A program made the translations under genes and the position numbers. The notes under the pieces are model-generated. The model was given only the letters and a program-made list of their open reading frames with translations, ran no database searches and was not told the DNA's origin. This document shows positions 1 to 7,655 of a stretch of 64,000 bases of DNA, piece after piece (positions within the stretch are counted from its first letter, which is position 1; each line of letters starts with the position of its first letter). The DNA is taken from assembly GCA_016936855.1 (NCBI GenBank), contig JAFGXA010000057.1:1-64000 (forward strand). The letters run 5' to 3'. This stretch comes from Gammaproteobacteria bacterium (GTDB taxonomy: Bacteria > Pseudomonadota > Gammaproteobacteria > UBA9339).

Positions 1-89
1 AATGATGAAGAGTTTAGAAAAAAACATCACAAATTTTTATGAAAGATTGGATTATCTTTTGTTAAAATATTAATCTAAAATACTATAAC

Positions 90-242
90 ATGCATGATAT
101 TGCTACAAAGTTAGGAAATATCAGTTACCATGCTGTATCAAAAACATTAAAAAAAGCACAAAATGAAATATCAAACAATAATGCTTTCAAACAAAAAATC
201 GCAGAAATCACAAGTGCGCTAAACAAGAAAGCTCAACTCTAG
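90..242 (+). pseudogene. C-terminal remnant of a RAYT-like transposase
   Basis: This 50-codon frame encodes a helix-turn-helix-like tail (DIATKLGNISYHAVSKTLKK), a pattern seen at the C-terminus of some REP-associated (Y1/HUH) transposases. No catalytic part is in frame upstream: the stretch before it has stops in every frame and only short peptides such as NDEEFRKKHHKFL in another frame. It looks like a degraded end of a mobile element. Its stop codon lies within a 20-bp end repeat (233-252). The assignment rests on motif resemblance only. Confidence 0.4.
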
Positions 243-252
243 ACTTGACCCC
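233..252. repeat. 20-bp dispersed repeat, copy 1
   Basis: The 20 bases TCAACTCTAGACTTGACCCC occur here and, identically and in the same orientation, at 538-557 of the 16-kb block (16538-16557). A variant lies at 58940-58957 in inverted orientation. Here the repeat spans the stop codons of both the transposase remnant on the plus strand and the class II aldolase on the minus strand. It is probably a terminal repeat of a mobile element. Confidence 0.6.
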
Positions 253-988
253 CAAGGACTTTTTTGATTTCGGCGGCAATAATGATCTTTAGGTCATCGT
301 TATTAGATGATGAGGTTGTTGCTTTGGGTTTAGATTGGGCCTGAGGACCTAAACCGATTGATGCGCGTTTAGCTAGTAGTTTGTCCATATCGGATTGATC
401 CAATTGGCGTGGAGCACCTAGTTGGTTAGCGTAGAATTCGATTTTGGCAAGGTGTTCAACGAGCTCGACGCGTAAATAAGCCACTTCGACTGAGCAACCA
501 ATGGAGATTATGCCGTTACCAGGAATTAAGACAATATCTGATTGCTGCAGAGCTTGAGCTAAAGTCTCTTCGCTTTCTTTGGTACCAGGCATTGCGAAAT
601 CACAAACCGGAATATAGTCCCCAATTGAGACTACAGCTTCGGGTATTTTATTAACGTAAAGCGGTTGATTGGTAAGACCTCGAGCCGTACTAATTGGCGG
701 ATGGGCGTGTAACACTGCTTTAGCATCTGGTCTTGATCTGTAAGCTGCTAAATGTAGTTTAATCTCGGAAAATGGCTTGCCAGTTCCTGCAATTTTTGCA
801 CCATTTTTGTCTAAGGTAATAATCATATCTTGAGTTATATTACCTTTGCTAACAGCCGTTGGTGTTGCCAAAATTGTATCACCATAAAGTGCGCTAATAT
901 TACCATCATGATTCGCCACAAAACCTTTAGCATCTAGCTTTTGGCTATATTTCGTAATCTCACTAATAATGTAATTTTTATCAGGCAT
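239..988 (-). CDS. Class II aldolase/adducin-family BMC cargo enzyme
   Basis: Class II (zinc) aldolases of the fuculose/rhamnulose-phosphate type split sugar phosphates into DHAP and lactaldehyde; related enzymes occur as microcompartment cargo. The 249-aa protein has the GNxS phosphate motif (residues 28-31), the SE-acid at Glu75 and the HAH zinc pair (His94, His96). The third zinc ligand, normally in an NHG motif, is replaced: the sequence reads GNG with Asn158. A low-complexity Ser/Asn linker (about 223-231) leads to a C-terminal amphipathic helix (LKIIIAAEIKKVL), a typical encapsulation peptide. It is the last gene of the BMC operon, one base after the preceding gene. Its final residues and stop codon lie inside a mobile-element repeat. 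The substrate is not deducible; the protein may not be a standard aldolase. Confidence 0.85.
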   Translation of the reverse strand: MPDKNYIISEITKYSQKLDAKGFVANHDGNISALYGDTILATPTAVSKGNITQDMIITLDKNGAKIAGTGKPFSEIKLHLAAYRSRPDAKAVLHAHPPISTARGLTNQPLYVNKIPEAVVSIGDYIPVCDFAMPGTKESEETLAQALQQSDIVLIPGNGIISIGCSVEVAYLRVELVEHLAKIEFYANQLGAPRQLDQSDMDKLLAKRASIGLGPQAQSKPKATTSSSNNDDLKIIIAAEIKKVLGGQV

Positions 989-989
989 A

Positions 990-1631
990 TTAATCTAGTT
1001 GTCTTACAGCTTTGCTATTTAATTGTTTTAATATCGCTATGGCAGCATCTGCTGCTGAATCAATTTCAGATTCAATACCACTCATAATCAAGCGACCTGT
1101 TGCACCAAAAGATTTAAGACGAATAAGTTTGACATTAGCAGCTTTTAGGGCTTCATTAGCAGCAATTGCCAAATAAGCGGCTGGTGTTGCTTCTAAAATC
1201 AAAACTGATTCGCCAGCAATTACCTTCTCATCTTTGGCTTTTTTATTAAACATTTCAGTGTGATCTTGCTCAACACTGCGAATAATTTTGTAGGTTAATA
1301 GCGTAGCGGTTGTACGAGATGTTTCATCTAAGCCTAAAGATCTTAGAACAGCGCGACCTGCTTCTTTGACTTCACCTTGATCCTGATGTTGTATCTGCAT
1401 AAGACCGAAACGTCTCTCGGTGATGGCCACACCTAGATCAACCTCTGTAGCTTTTAATGCAGTATCAATAAGCCCGTGAATTTCCAGTGCTGGAGATATC
1501 TCTAATAAAAGTGCAGCATCATATTGATTCGGAGTTTTAATTCGCTTTTTGCCGGTCATATACTCAACAAGCTGCGGCTGCAAACTGTCGATAAATGTTA
1601 ATGCTCTTAATTCAAAATTATTATTTGCCAT
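990..1631 (-). CDS. BMC-T tandem-domain shell protein
   Basis: The 213-aa protein shows two BMC-like folds in tandem, roughly residues 35-110 and 140-210. The second ends with the typical run GATGRLIMSGIESEIDSAAD followed by a helix. Such BMC-T proteins form pseudohexameric trimers that tile the shell facets and often carry a larger, sometimes gated pore. It differs clearly from the PduT-like paralogue at 3119-3685 and has no central Fe-S cysteine motif. It lies between deoC and the class II aldolase in one operon, with 5-base and 1-base spacers. The subfamily (PduB-, EutL- or CsoS1D-like) cannot be settled by eye. Confidence 0.8.
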   Translation of the reverse strand: MANNNFELRALTFIDSLQPQLVEYMTGKKRIKTPNQYDAALLLEISPALEIHGLIDTALKATEVDLGVAITERRFGLMQIQHQDQGEVKEAGRAVLRSLGLDETSRTTATLLTYKIIRSVEQDHTEMFNKKAKDEKVIAGESVLILEATPAAYLAIAANEALKAANVKLIRLKSFGATGRLIMSGIESEIDSAADAAIAILKQLNSKAVRQLD

Positions 1632-1636
1632 TTTTT

Positions 1637-2542
1637 CTAATACCCCCCACTCTTGGCTTTTTTGCCAGTCACAATTTCCACACTAGCCGATGCACCGATA
1701 CGATCAGCACCGGCTTTAACCATTGCTTCAGCATCAGCTTTAGTACGAATACCACCTGAGGCTTTAACCTCCATATCATCACCTACAACTTTGCGCATCA
1801 GTTCAATATCTTCAACAGTCGCACCACCTGACCCAAAACCAGTTGAGGTTTTAACAAAAGCAGCACAAGCTGTTTTAGAAAGCACGCAAGCGGCTACCTT
1901 TTCTTCGTAATTCAAGGCTGAGGCTTCAATAATGACCTTTACCTTATGTGGTTTAGATGCCTCAACTACGCGTTTAATATCTTCATAAACTGTTTTGTAG
2001 TTTTTAGATTTCAGCTCACCAATATTGATCACCATATCAATTTCTTCAGCACCATTACGGATTGCTTCTTGCGCTTCAAAGGCTTTAGCCTGAGGTGTTG
2101 CAGCACCCAATGGGAATCCTACAACGGCAATTGGTTTGACACCACTACCACGCAATTGTCTTGCTACAAATGGAATATTGCTAGCGTTGACACAAACTGT
2201 GGCAAAATGAAATTGTCTTGCTTCTTCACAAACTTTGGCCAAATCTTCACGCGTTACATCTGGCTTTAAGATTGTGTGGTCAATCATGCTTGCCATTTTT
2301 TGATCAAAATTACCATTTATCCCTTGGTTGGTACTAATGCGAGCTGCACCTTGGTTGATAATATTTTGCACAGCAGCAGGTTTTTTCTCTACACAGAGCC
2401 CACAATTTGTGCAGGAAGAACCAGAGAGATGACAAGCTGATCCGCTGCTATTAAAACTGCTAGCTGTGCTATTTAAAGTGCCACTATTTTTTAAGCGCTC
2501 GGTTACACGACGCGCAATAATTTCAACTAATTCGTCTGTCAT
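1637..2542 (-). CDS. deoC: Deoxyribose-phosphate aldolase with encapsulation peptide and Cys-rich linker
   Basis: DERA (class I aldolase) reversibly cleaves 2-deoxyribose 5-phosphate to acetaldehyde and glyceraldehyde 3-phosphate. The core spans about residues 80-290, with Asp169 (DMVINIG), Schiff-base Lys231 (KTSTGF) and Lys260 (KASGGI). At 301 aa it exceeds the usual 220-260 aa because of a roughly 80-residue N-terminal extension. This starts with an amphipathic helix (MTDELVEIIARRVTERL), a likely encapsulation peptide, then a Ser/Asn-rich linker with Cys37, Cys44, Cys47 and Cys50; CTNCGLC resembles half of a 4Fe-4S site. ATG has an AAAGG ribosome site 9 bases upstream. A DERA inside a BMC operon fits the sugar-phosphate-utilising (SPU) class, supplying acetaldehyde to the aldehyde dehydrogenase at 5031-6476. 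Confidence 0.93.
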   Translation of the reverse strand: MTDELVEIIARRVTERLKNSGTLNSTASSFNSSGSACHLSGSSCTNCGLCVEKKPAAVQNIINQGAARISTNQGINGNFDQKMASMIDHTILKPDVTREDLAKVCEEARQFHFATVCVNASNIPFVARQLRGSGVKPIAVVGFPLGAATPQAKAFEAQEAIRNGAEEIDMVINIGELKSKNYKTVYEDIKRVVEASKPHKVKVIIEASALNYEEKVAACVLSKTACAAFVKTSTGFGSGGATVEDIELMRKVVGDDMEVKASGGIRTKADAEAMVKAGADRIGASASVEIVTGKKAKSGGY

Positions 2543-2548
2543 TTTGTT

Positions 2549-2818
2549 TTACCTTTTACTAACTTTATCTACAATTCCCATAATTACCGCATGAAATGGG
2601 TCATCCTTAGTACCTAATAATTGGCGTGCGGTATTACCTTCGCGTTGCACAAGCACAACATCTCCTGGCCCTGCCTGCACATTATCACAAGCTAAAAAAG
2701 ACGCTCCTTTATCATTTCCATTTTCATCAATTGGTTGCACTATTAAAATCTTATGTCCTTTAAAGCAAGGATGTTTTTTATCTGCAACCACATTACCTTT
2801 GATCCGACCCAAAATCAT
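2549..2818 (-). CDS. BMC-P pentameric vertex protein (EutN/CcmL family), copy 3
   Basis: The 89-aa protein has the EutN/CcmL pattern: G-x-I-K-G-N-V at the start, the ILIVQPID strand, the AxDNVQAGPGD turn and a C-terminal IMGIVDKV strand. Members form pentamers that cap the vertices of the shell. Its ATG overlaps the stop of the preceding BMC-P gene by four bases (2815-2818), so the two are translationally coupled. It is the shortest of the three paralogues in the operon; having three suggests different vertex or protein-docking roles, as reported in other BMC loci. Confidence 0.9.
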   Translation of the reverse strand: MILGRIKGNVVADKKHPCFKGHKILIVQPIDENGNDKGASFLACDNVQAGPGDVVLVQREGNTARQLLGTKDDPFHAVIMGIVDKVSKR

Positions 2819-3117
2819 TCAAAGATCTCCTCTTTATCGAGAATTCCCGCATCTTGCACATACACATCGTCAACAATGCCGGTTATAGCAGCATCTACTG
2901 GCGAAAAGCTATCTTCTAAAACTAAAGAAGCCTCACGCGATGCAGTCCAATGCACTAAATCATTGGGCCCTGCTTGCACGCTATCAACTGCAACAATCGG
3001 TTTACCTGTGTCTTTTAAATCATCAGTCAATGGCTGAATTATAAGGAGTTTAATGCCATGCAAAGACGGATCTTTTTCAGTTGCAACCACGGTACCAATT
3101 ACTTTAGCAAGCTGCAT
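2815..3117 (-). CDS. BMC-P pentameric vertex protein (EutN/CcmL family), copy 2
   Basis: The 100-aa EutN/CcmL-family protein has the conserved VIGTVVATEKDPSL start, the LLIIQPL strand and VAVDSVQAGPNDLV. It caps icosahedral vertices of the microcompartment. Compared with its two paralogues it has an acidic C-terminal extension (DAGILDKEEIFE). It sits one base downstream of the PduT-like gene and overlaps the next BMC-P gene by four bases. Confidence 0.9.
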   Translation of the reverse strand: MQLAKVIGTVVATEKDPSLHGIKLLIIQPLTDDLKDTGKPIVAVDSVQAGPNDLVHWTASREASLVLEDSFSPVDAAITGIVDDVYVQDAGILDKEEIFE

Positions 3118-3118
3118 C

Positions 3119-3685
3119 TTAAAAACCTCCCCAGTACACGCCTTTGGCGATTAAATCCGGATGCGGATTGGCGATAATTTCTGATCCCGCCAAAAGTCCC
3201 TCTTTCTTAATGTAATCTTCAGCTGCATCAATAGCAGCCTCAACATCTGGTAGTTCACCAGTAAAGACAAAATAACCTTTACCACCCAAACCATTTGCCA
3301 AACGCATTTCCACCAGTTCCACTGGAGCCGCTTTTGCAGCTCTATCAGCGCCCATAACACAAGATGCTATAGAAAATGATTCAATAATACCGATTGATTT
3401 AAATTCTTTAATGTTAGTAGTCGCAGTTATAGCTGGAATAATATCTGGATGGATATTTGGCAAAAACAATTGATTGATAATCATATCGCCGCTTGCTTCA
3501 ATACCAGCTTTAATTCCCTCTTCAACGTCCCCTACTTCGCCAGCAAAAATAATTGCATATTTTCCAGGACAAACAGGATTAGTGCTTAAAATATCAACTA
3601 CAGCTTTTTTGGCAATCGCATCAGTTGCAACGATCCCCTTGGCTACCGACTTCAATTCAATCATTGCTAATGCTGGTTTATTCAT
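3119..3685 (-). CDS. pduT: PduT-like BMC-T shell protein with Fe-S pore cysteine
   Basis: Two tandem BMC domains (about residues 5-95 and 100-188) make a pseudohexameric trimer tile. The first domain contains NPVCPGKY; the Cys (Cys39 from the chosen start) matches the PduT cysteine that holds a 4Fe-4S cluster at the trimer centre, thought to pass electrons across the shell. The chosen ATG at 3685 (MNKPALAM) follows an AAGG site and lies 4 bases after the pduS-like stop. An upstream in-frame start would add nine unlikely residues overlapping pduS. The immediate pduS neighbour supports joint electron transfer. Confidence 0.93.
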   Translation of the reverse strand: MNKPALAMIELKSVAKGIVATDAIAKKAVVDILSTNPVCPGKYAIIFAGEVGDVEEGIKAGIEASGDMIINQLFLPNIHPDIIPAITATTNIKEFKSIGIIESFSIASCVMGADRAAKAAPVELVEMRLANGLGGKGYFVFTGELPDVEAAIDAAEDYIKKEGLLAGSEIIANPHPDLIAKGVYWGGF

Positions 3686-3689
3686 ATGA

Positions 3690-5027
3690 CTACCTTGATC
3701 CTGTAATTTCAATAAAATCTTGTGTGATGGCGCTCACCGTACCTGCAATTGATGCGTGATAAACTGTCCCCAACTTATCTTCAGGAGAAGCCGCAATAAC
3801 ATCACACTTTCTTAATTTGTCTCCAACCATAACTATAGGTAAAGCTGGAGCTCCCGCATGTTTATTTAAAGGAATTCTTACTATTTTGCTTGCAACATCT
3901 TGTGTGTATTCAAGTTTTTCCCCATAACCTGTTAAGCCTGTTTTCTTCATCAATGTCGGAATTGCAAGCTTGCGCATCTCAAAACCTTCACGAACTTTAA
4001 CTGGCTTTTTATTATGTGGATTTCTAACTCCCTTTTTAACTAGCTCTTGACGGTAAGCTGCGTAAATCTTACGAGGCGACAGCATCATAAAGTCACACGC
4101 AACAAGTTCACATACCCCACACTGACTACACAGAAAAGCTGATGTTATATGCTTAGTAGGATTTGTGAGATTATAATCTATAGTACGCATTGTCGCATGT
4201 GGATAGAGTTCGTGTCCCAATAAATTCCTGGGGCATAAATCCGAACAACGAAAACACTGACAACAAGCTGATTTAGATTGGCGCACCATTTGAGCTAATG
4301 GCTTTTGCTTCATACGTACAATAAAATTATCTTTAGGCAAAGCCAAAATACCGCTCGTAGTTTTGGCAATACCAGCATTCCAATCATCAACAATTTTGCC
4401 CATCATAGGGCCACCATCGATCAGTATTACATCTTCTCGAGCAAAACCACCGGCCACTTTAATTAGATCATTATAAGTAGTACCAATAGGAGCCGTTACA
4501 ACCTGTGGCTTATTAAATTCTCCAGCCAATGTTACAGCACGTTCCGTTACAGGCTTGCCATGCACACCATCTGCAATTTGCATAAAGGTAATAACATTAC
4601 TAACCACTACGCCAACATTTAAAGGAATCCCACCTTCTGGAATTATTTTGCCAGTTGTTTCATAGACTAATAAAAACTCATCCCCTGCTGGGTAGTAGTT
4701 TTCTAAAAGATGTAATTTTATAGAACCATCTTTAGGCAATACTTTTTTAAGAGCATCTACCGCATCATGATAATGACCTTTTATACCAATTATACCGTGT
4801 TTCGCACCAGTTGCATTTATTACAACCTGCATTCCATCAATTAAAGCTTTGGCATTTTTCACCATCATAGTGCGATCACTACTCAAAATTGGCTCGCACT
4901 CAGAACCATTAGCAACAACAGTATCTACCTCAGATTGCAACTTAACATAGGTTGGAAAACCGCCACCACCGGCACCGACGATGCCAGCGTTACGTATTGC
5001 TTGAATGGTTTTATCTTTACTCAACAT
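3690..5027 (-). CDS. pduS: PduS-like RnfC-family flavin/Fe-S electron carrier
   Basis: The protein (445 aa) resembles PduS, an RnfC/NuoF-like flavoprotein tied to BMC shells that moves electrons between NADH and Fe-S centres. A glycine-rich flavin/nucleotide segment (GAGGGGFPTYVK, residues 18-29) is followed by a SLBB-like region. Two ferredoxin-type cysteine sets come next: Cys255-258-261-265 (CCQCFRCSDLCP) and Cys300-303-306-311 (CSQCGVCELVAC). The C-terminal 130 residues are the usual RnfC-like tail. The gene lies 3 bases after the aldehyde dehydrogenase and 4 bases before pduT. In Pdu systems PduS serves cobalamin reduction; no cobalamin enzyme is seen here, so a role in discharging NADH electrons is more likely (inference). 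Confidence 0.93.
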   Translation of the reverse strand: MLSKDKTIQAIRNAGIVGAGGGGFPTYVKLQSEVDTVVANGSECEPILSSDRTMMVKNAKALIDGMQVVINATGAKHGIIGIKGHYHDAVDALKKVLPKDGSIKLHLLENYYPAGDEFLLVYETTGKIIPEGGIPLNVGVVVSNVITFMQIADGVHGKPVTERAVTLAGEFNKPQVVTAPIGTTYNDLIKVAGGFAREDVILIDGGPMMGKIVDDWNAGIAKTTSGILALPKDNFIVRMKQKPLAQMVRQSKSACCQCFRCSDLCPRNLLGHELYPHATMRTIDYNLTNPTKHITSAFLCSQCGVCELVACDFMMLSPRKIYAAYRQELVKKGVRNPHNKKPVKVREGFEMRKLAIPTLMKKTGLTGYGEKLEYTQDVASKIVRIPLNKHAGAPALPIVMVGDKLRKCDVIAASPEDKLGTVYHASIAGTVSAITQDFIEITGSR

Positions 5028-5030
5028 AAA

Positions 5031-6476
5031 CTACACAATCCTAAAGTGACCACTTACTACACAGCGACGCAACCTAGTAAAATGCCTCGCGGTCGTTACC
5101 CCTTCTCCCGTTGGAGAGGCAATAGTAAACGATGCCGGACCTTCACCACCTAAACCCAAACCAGCTAACGCTGGACCGTTTTTAACAAAAATAGAGGTGT
5201 TCATCTTAACCGCCATTTTATGTAAATTATCAATATTGCGCGAATGGATAGCCGCCGTATGAAAACAACCACCTTCTAGTTCATAAGCAACATCAATCGC
5301 CTCATCAATGTCATCAACAATGATAAACGGCAAGACTGGCAACAACATTTCGACTTTAGCAAATGGGTGATTCTTGCTGACCTCCGCAAAAGCAATACGC
5401 TTAGAGCTATCAACCTCCATGCCAATTTCTCGCAAAATCAGCTGAATATCTTTACCAACCCATTTCTTGTTAGGATGGTCTCCATCGATAACAAGCTGCT
5501 CTACCCTTTTGGCTTGAAAACTTTGCAGTTCAACAGCGCCATTATTAACAAGAGCTTGTCTTAATTTTTCAGCTGCAGACTTGGTCGCAATAATATTTTT
5601 TTCTATAACGCAAATAATGTTGTTATCGGTACCAGCGCTCATAACAATATCACGCGCTGCTTTTTCAATATCAGCTGTTTCATCAACTACAACAGGCGGA
5701 TTACCTGGCCCCGCGCCAATAACCTTTTTGCCAGATTGCATAGCAGCATTAACTACCGCAGGACCGCCTGTTACTACCAATAATCTGATCAGAGGATGCT
5801 TCATCAAAACACCTGCTGACTTAATAGTTGGCGTTGTAACTGTGGTCAAAAGATTAGGCGGACCACCAGCTGCCATAATAGCTTTATTCAATAGATTAAT
5901 AGTAAATACCGAAGTCTTTTTAGCACTAGGATGGGTATTAAAAGCCACTGTATTACCACCTGCCAACATCGCAATACCATTGGAAATAATGGTTTCTGAT
6001 GGATTGGTGCAAGGCGTAATAGAACCAATCACACCATAAGGGGCACGCTCTAAAAGAGTTAGGCCATTATCCCCTGTAAAAGCAATCGGTTCCAAATCTT
6101 CAACACCTGGCGTCTTTAAGATCGCAACCTCGTTCTTTTTGAGCTTATCTTCATACCTACCAAGACCGGTTTCTTCAACCGCCATACGCGCCAATTGAGA
6201 TAAGTTTTCCGTGCAATGGTCACGAATCGATTGGATTATATCATTGCGTTTGGCAACTGGAATCTTTTGGTATTCTAAAAATGCTTGATGCGCAGCCTCA
6301 ATTGCCGATTCAATATCACCAAAACAACCCAACGCTCCACTATCTGCCATAGCATAAGCAGTACTTGGCGCAGCAGGTTGCGGCATTGATTTGCTAGCAG
6401 TAGGTTGTTGCCCACTTAGTAATTGATCGACCACACGATCTACAATTGAACTGATTGCTGTTTCATCAACATTCAT
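5031..6476 (-). CDS. CoA-acylating aldehyde dehydrogenase (PduP/EutE type), BMC cargo
   Basis: The 481-aa enzyme would oxidise an aldehyde, most simply acetaldehyde from DERA, to acyl-CoA with NAD+. The N-terminal about 20 residues (VDETAISSIVDRVVDQLLSG) form an amphipathic encapsulation helix joined by a Pro/Ala/Ser linker. The aldehyde dehydrogenase core starts near residue 50, with TPCTNP near 155-159, the cofactor loop VTGGPAVV near 235-242 and catalytic Cys about 289 in DNNIICVIEK, as in PduP/EutE. The ATG at 6476 follows a strong GAGGAG site 8 bases upstream; an in-frame TTG one codon earlier is less likely. It lies between a BMC-P gene and pduS. No phosphotransacylase or alcohol dehydrogenase partner is in the window. 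Confidence 0.95.
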   Translation of the reverse strand: MNVDETAISSIVDRVVDQLLSGQQPTASKSMPQPAAPSTAYAMADSGALGCFGDIESAIEAAHQAFLEYQKIPVAKRNDIIQSIRDHCTENLSQLARMAVEETGLGRYEDKLKKNEVAILKTPGVEDLEPIAFTGDNGLTLLERAPYGVIGSITPCTNPSETIISNGIAMLAGGNTVAFNTHPSAKKTSVFTINLLNKAIMAAGGPPNLLTTVTTPTIKSAGVLMKHPLIRLLVVTGGPAVVNAAMQSGKKVIGAGPGNPPVVVDETADIEKAARDIVMSAGTDNNIICVIEKNIIATKSAAEKLRQALVNNGAVELQSFQAKRVEQLVIDGDHPNKKWVGKDIQLILREIGMEVDSSKRIAFAEVSKNHPFAKVEMLLPVLPFIIVDDIDEAIDVAYELEGGCFHTAAIHSRNIDNLHKMAVKMNTSIFVKNGPALAGLGLGGEGPASFTIASPTGEGVTTARHFTRLRRCVVSGHFRIV

Positions 6477-6500
6477 CAAGTCTACTCCTCAAGAACTTTA

Positions 6501-6788
6501 TTACTTGCGATACTTAGGAATACCAGCAACTGTGATTTCATCAACAATTGCCATAATTACCGTATCAACCGGCTTGCCTTCAGTGATCTTGGTCTGACGA
6601 GCTGAGCTACCTTGTGCAGTTAACACGCGCTCACCAACACCAGCACCAACTGAATCAACAGCAATTAATATGCTGCCAGTTGACCTACCTTCTAAATCGA
6701 CAGGTTGCACCACAAGTAGTTTTAGGCCTTCGAGCTTCTCATCTTTTTTAGTTGCAACTAAAGTTCCAACCACATCACAGAGCAGCAT
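6501..6788 (-). CDS. BMC-P pentameric vertex protein (EutN/CcmL family), copy 1
   Basis: The 95-aa protein matches EutN/CcmL: MLLCDVVGTLVATKKDEKL at the start, LLVVQPVDLEG, then IAVDSVGAGVGERVL and a terminal strand IMAIVDEITV. It forms vertex pentamers of the shell. It is the second gene of the operon, 10 bases after the BMC-H gene, with AAGG 8 bases before ATG. Of the three BMC-P paralogues it is closest to the family consensus. Confidence 0.92.
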   Translation of the reverse strand: MLLCDVVGTLVATKKDEKLEGLKLLVVQPVDLEGRSTGSILIAVDSVGAGVGERVLTAQGSSARQTKITEGKPVDTVIMAIVDEITVAGIPKYRK

Positions 6789-6798
6789 AATTCAGACC

Positions 6799-7092
6799 TT
6801 ACTTTTTGGCTGATTTTTGACGTCCCAAAGGCAACACTTGATCAATGTTTTCATGAGGTCTTGGGATTACATGGATAGAAACTAGCTCACCTACTTTTTC
6901 AGCGGCTCTAGCACCTGCTTCTGTAGCAGCTTTAACTGCAGCAACATCACCACGTACTATTGCTGTAACAAAACCACCACCGATTCTTTCATAACCAACT
7001 AGCTCAACACGAGCAGCTTTTACCATAGCATCGGATGCTTCAACCATACCAACGAAACCACGGGTCTCAATCATACCTAAAGCTTCTGCCAT
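6799..7092 (-). CDS. BMC-H hexameric shell protein (PduA/EutM family)
   Basis: The 97-aa protein is a canonical single-domain BMC shell protein. It starts [15 protein letters not shown], has [16 protein letters not shown], the pore region around [16 protein letters not shown] and ends with [17 protein letters not shown]. Its hexamers form the shell facets and small-metabolite pores. The chosen ATG at 7092 has GGAG 8 bases upstream; a longer frame to 7203 lacks homology. It is the first gene of the operon, so the promoter should lie between 7093 and about 7226, facing the RAYT pseudogene. I see no regulator gene next to it. Confidence 0.96.
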   Translation of the reverse strand: MAEALGMIETRGFVGMVEASDAMVKAARVELVGYERIGGGFVTAIVRGDVAAVKAATEAGARAAEKVGELVSIHVIPRPHENIDQVLPLGRQKSAKK

Positions 7093-7354
7093 TTCTAATC
7101 TCCTAACTTTGTTAATAATAAAAAAATAAGGCCCACATGATAGGCGCGAGCGCCCAAAAAAGCAAGAATGTTTACGGAAATTACGGTATTGCACCGCAAA
7201 CACCGAGAAATATAATTGTTACAACGATGATCAACAAATTTCGCGACAAAACAACGCGTCTCCATTTAAAACATTATTCCCAAAATCGCGCATATTTCGT
7301 AACAATTTGCACCAAAGGACGCCAACGATTTTTCGAAACTTCTTTTGAGGCACC

Positions 7355-7382
7355 TGTAGGGACGCGATTTATCGCGTCCATG
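7355..7382 (+). repeat. REP palindrome within the RAYT gene, copy 1
   Basis: The core 7360-7379 is a palindrome with 9-bp perfect arms (GGACGCGAT / ATCGCGTCC) around a 2-base loop, preceded by the GTAG head typical of REP sequences. The 28-bp unit recurs in exact inverted orientation at 7628-7655. It is translated as part of the transposase frame (PVGTRFIASM). Confidence 0.8.
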
Positions 7383-7627
7383 ACGCCCACGGCACAAATG
7401 GTCAAAAAACCTATCGACCCAAAACCCAATAACACACATCTGTATAAAGCAAATCAACGCGCATCAGAATTAACAAAAATTGCAAAAAAACACTGGCGAC
7501 AAATATCAGATCACTTCACGTACGCATTGCCTGGTGAATTGGTTGTTATACCAAACCATATACACGCTATTTTGTTTCTGAATTATAAAGACGAAAACAG
7601 CAACATGGATCCTGCAATAACAAACAA

Positions 7628-7655
7628 CATGGACGCGATAAATCGCGTCCCTACA
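7628..7655 (-). repeat. REP palindrome within the RAYT gene, copy 2 (inverted)
   Basis: This is the exact reverse complement of 7355-7382, including the GTAG head (read as CTAC here) and 9-bp stem. Two REPs facing each other resemble a REPIN-type doublet, though about 245 bases of transposase coding sequence separate them. Confidence 0.8.

Noticed and set aside
7093-7226. Possible riboswitch or operator upstream of the BMC operon
   Set aside because: Only a short GGCGC/GCGCC hairpin and AT-rich stretches are visible; nothing recognisable enough to call.
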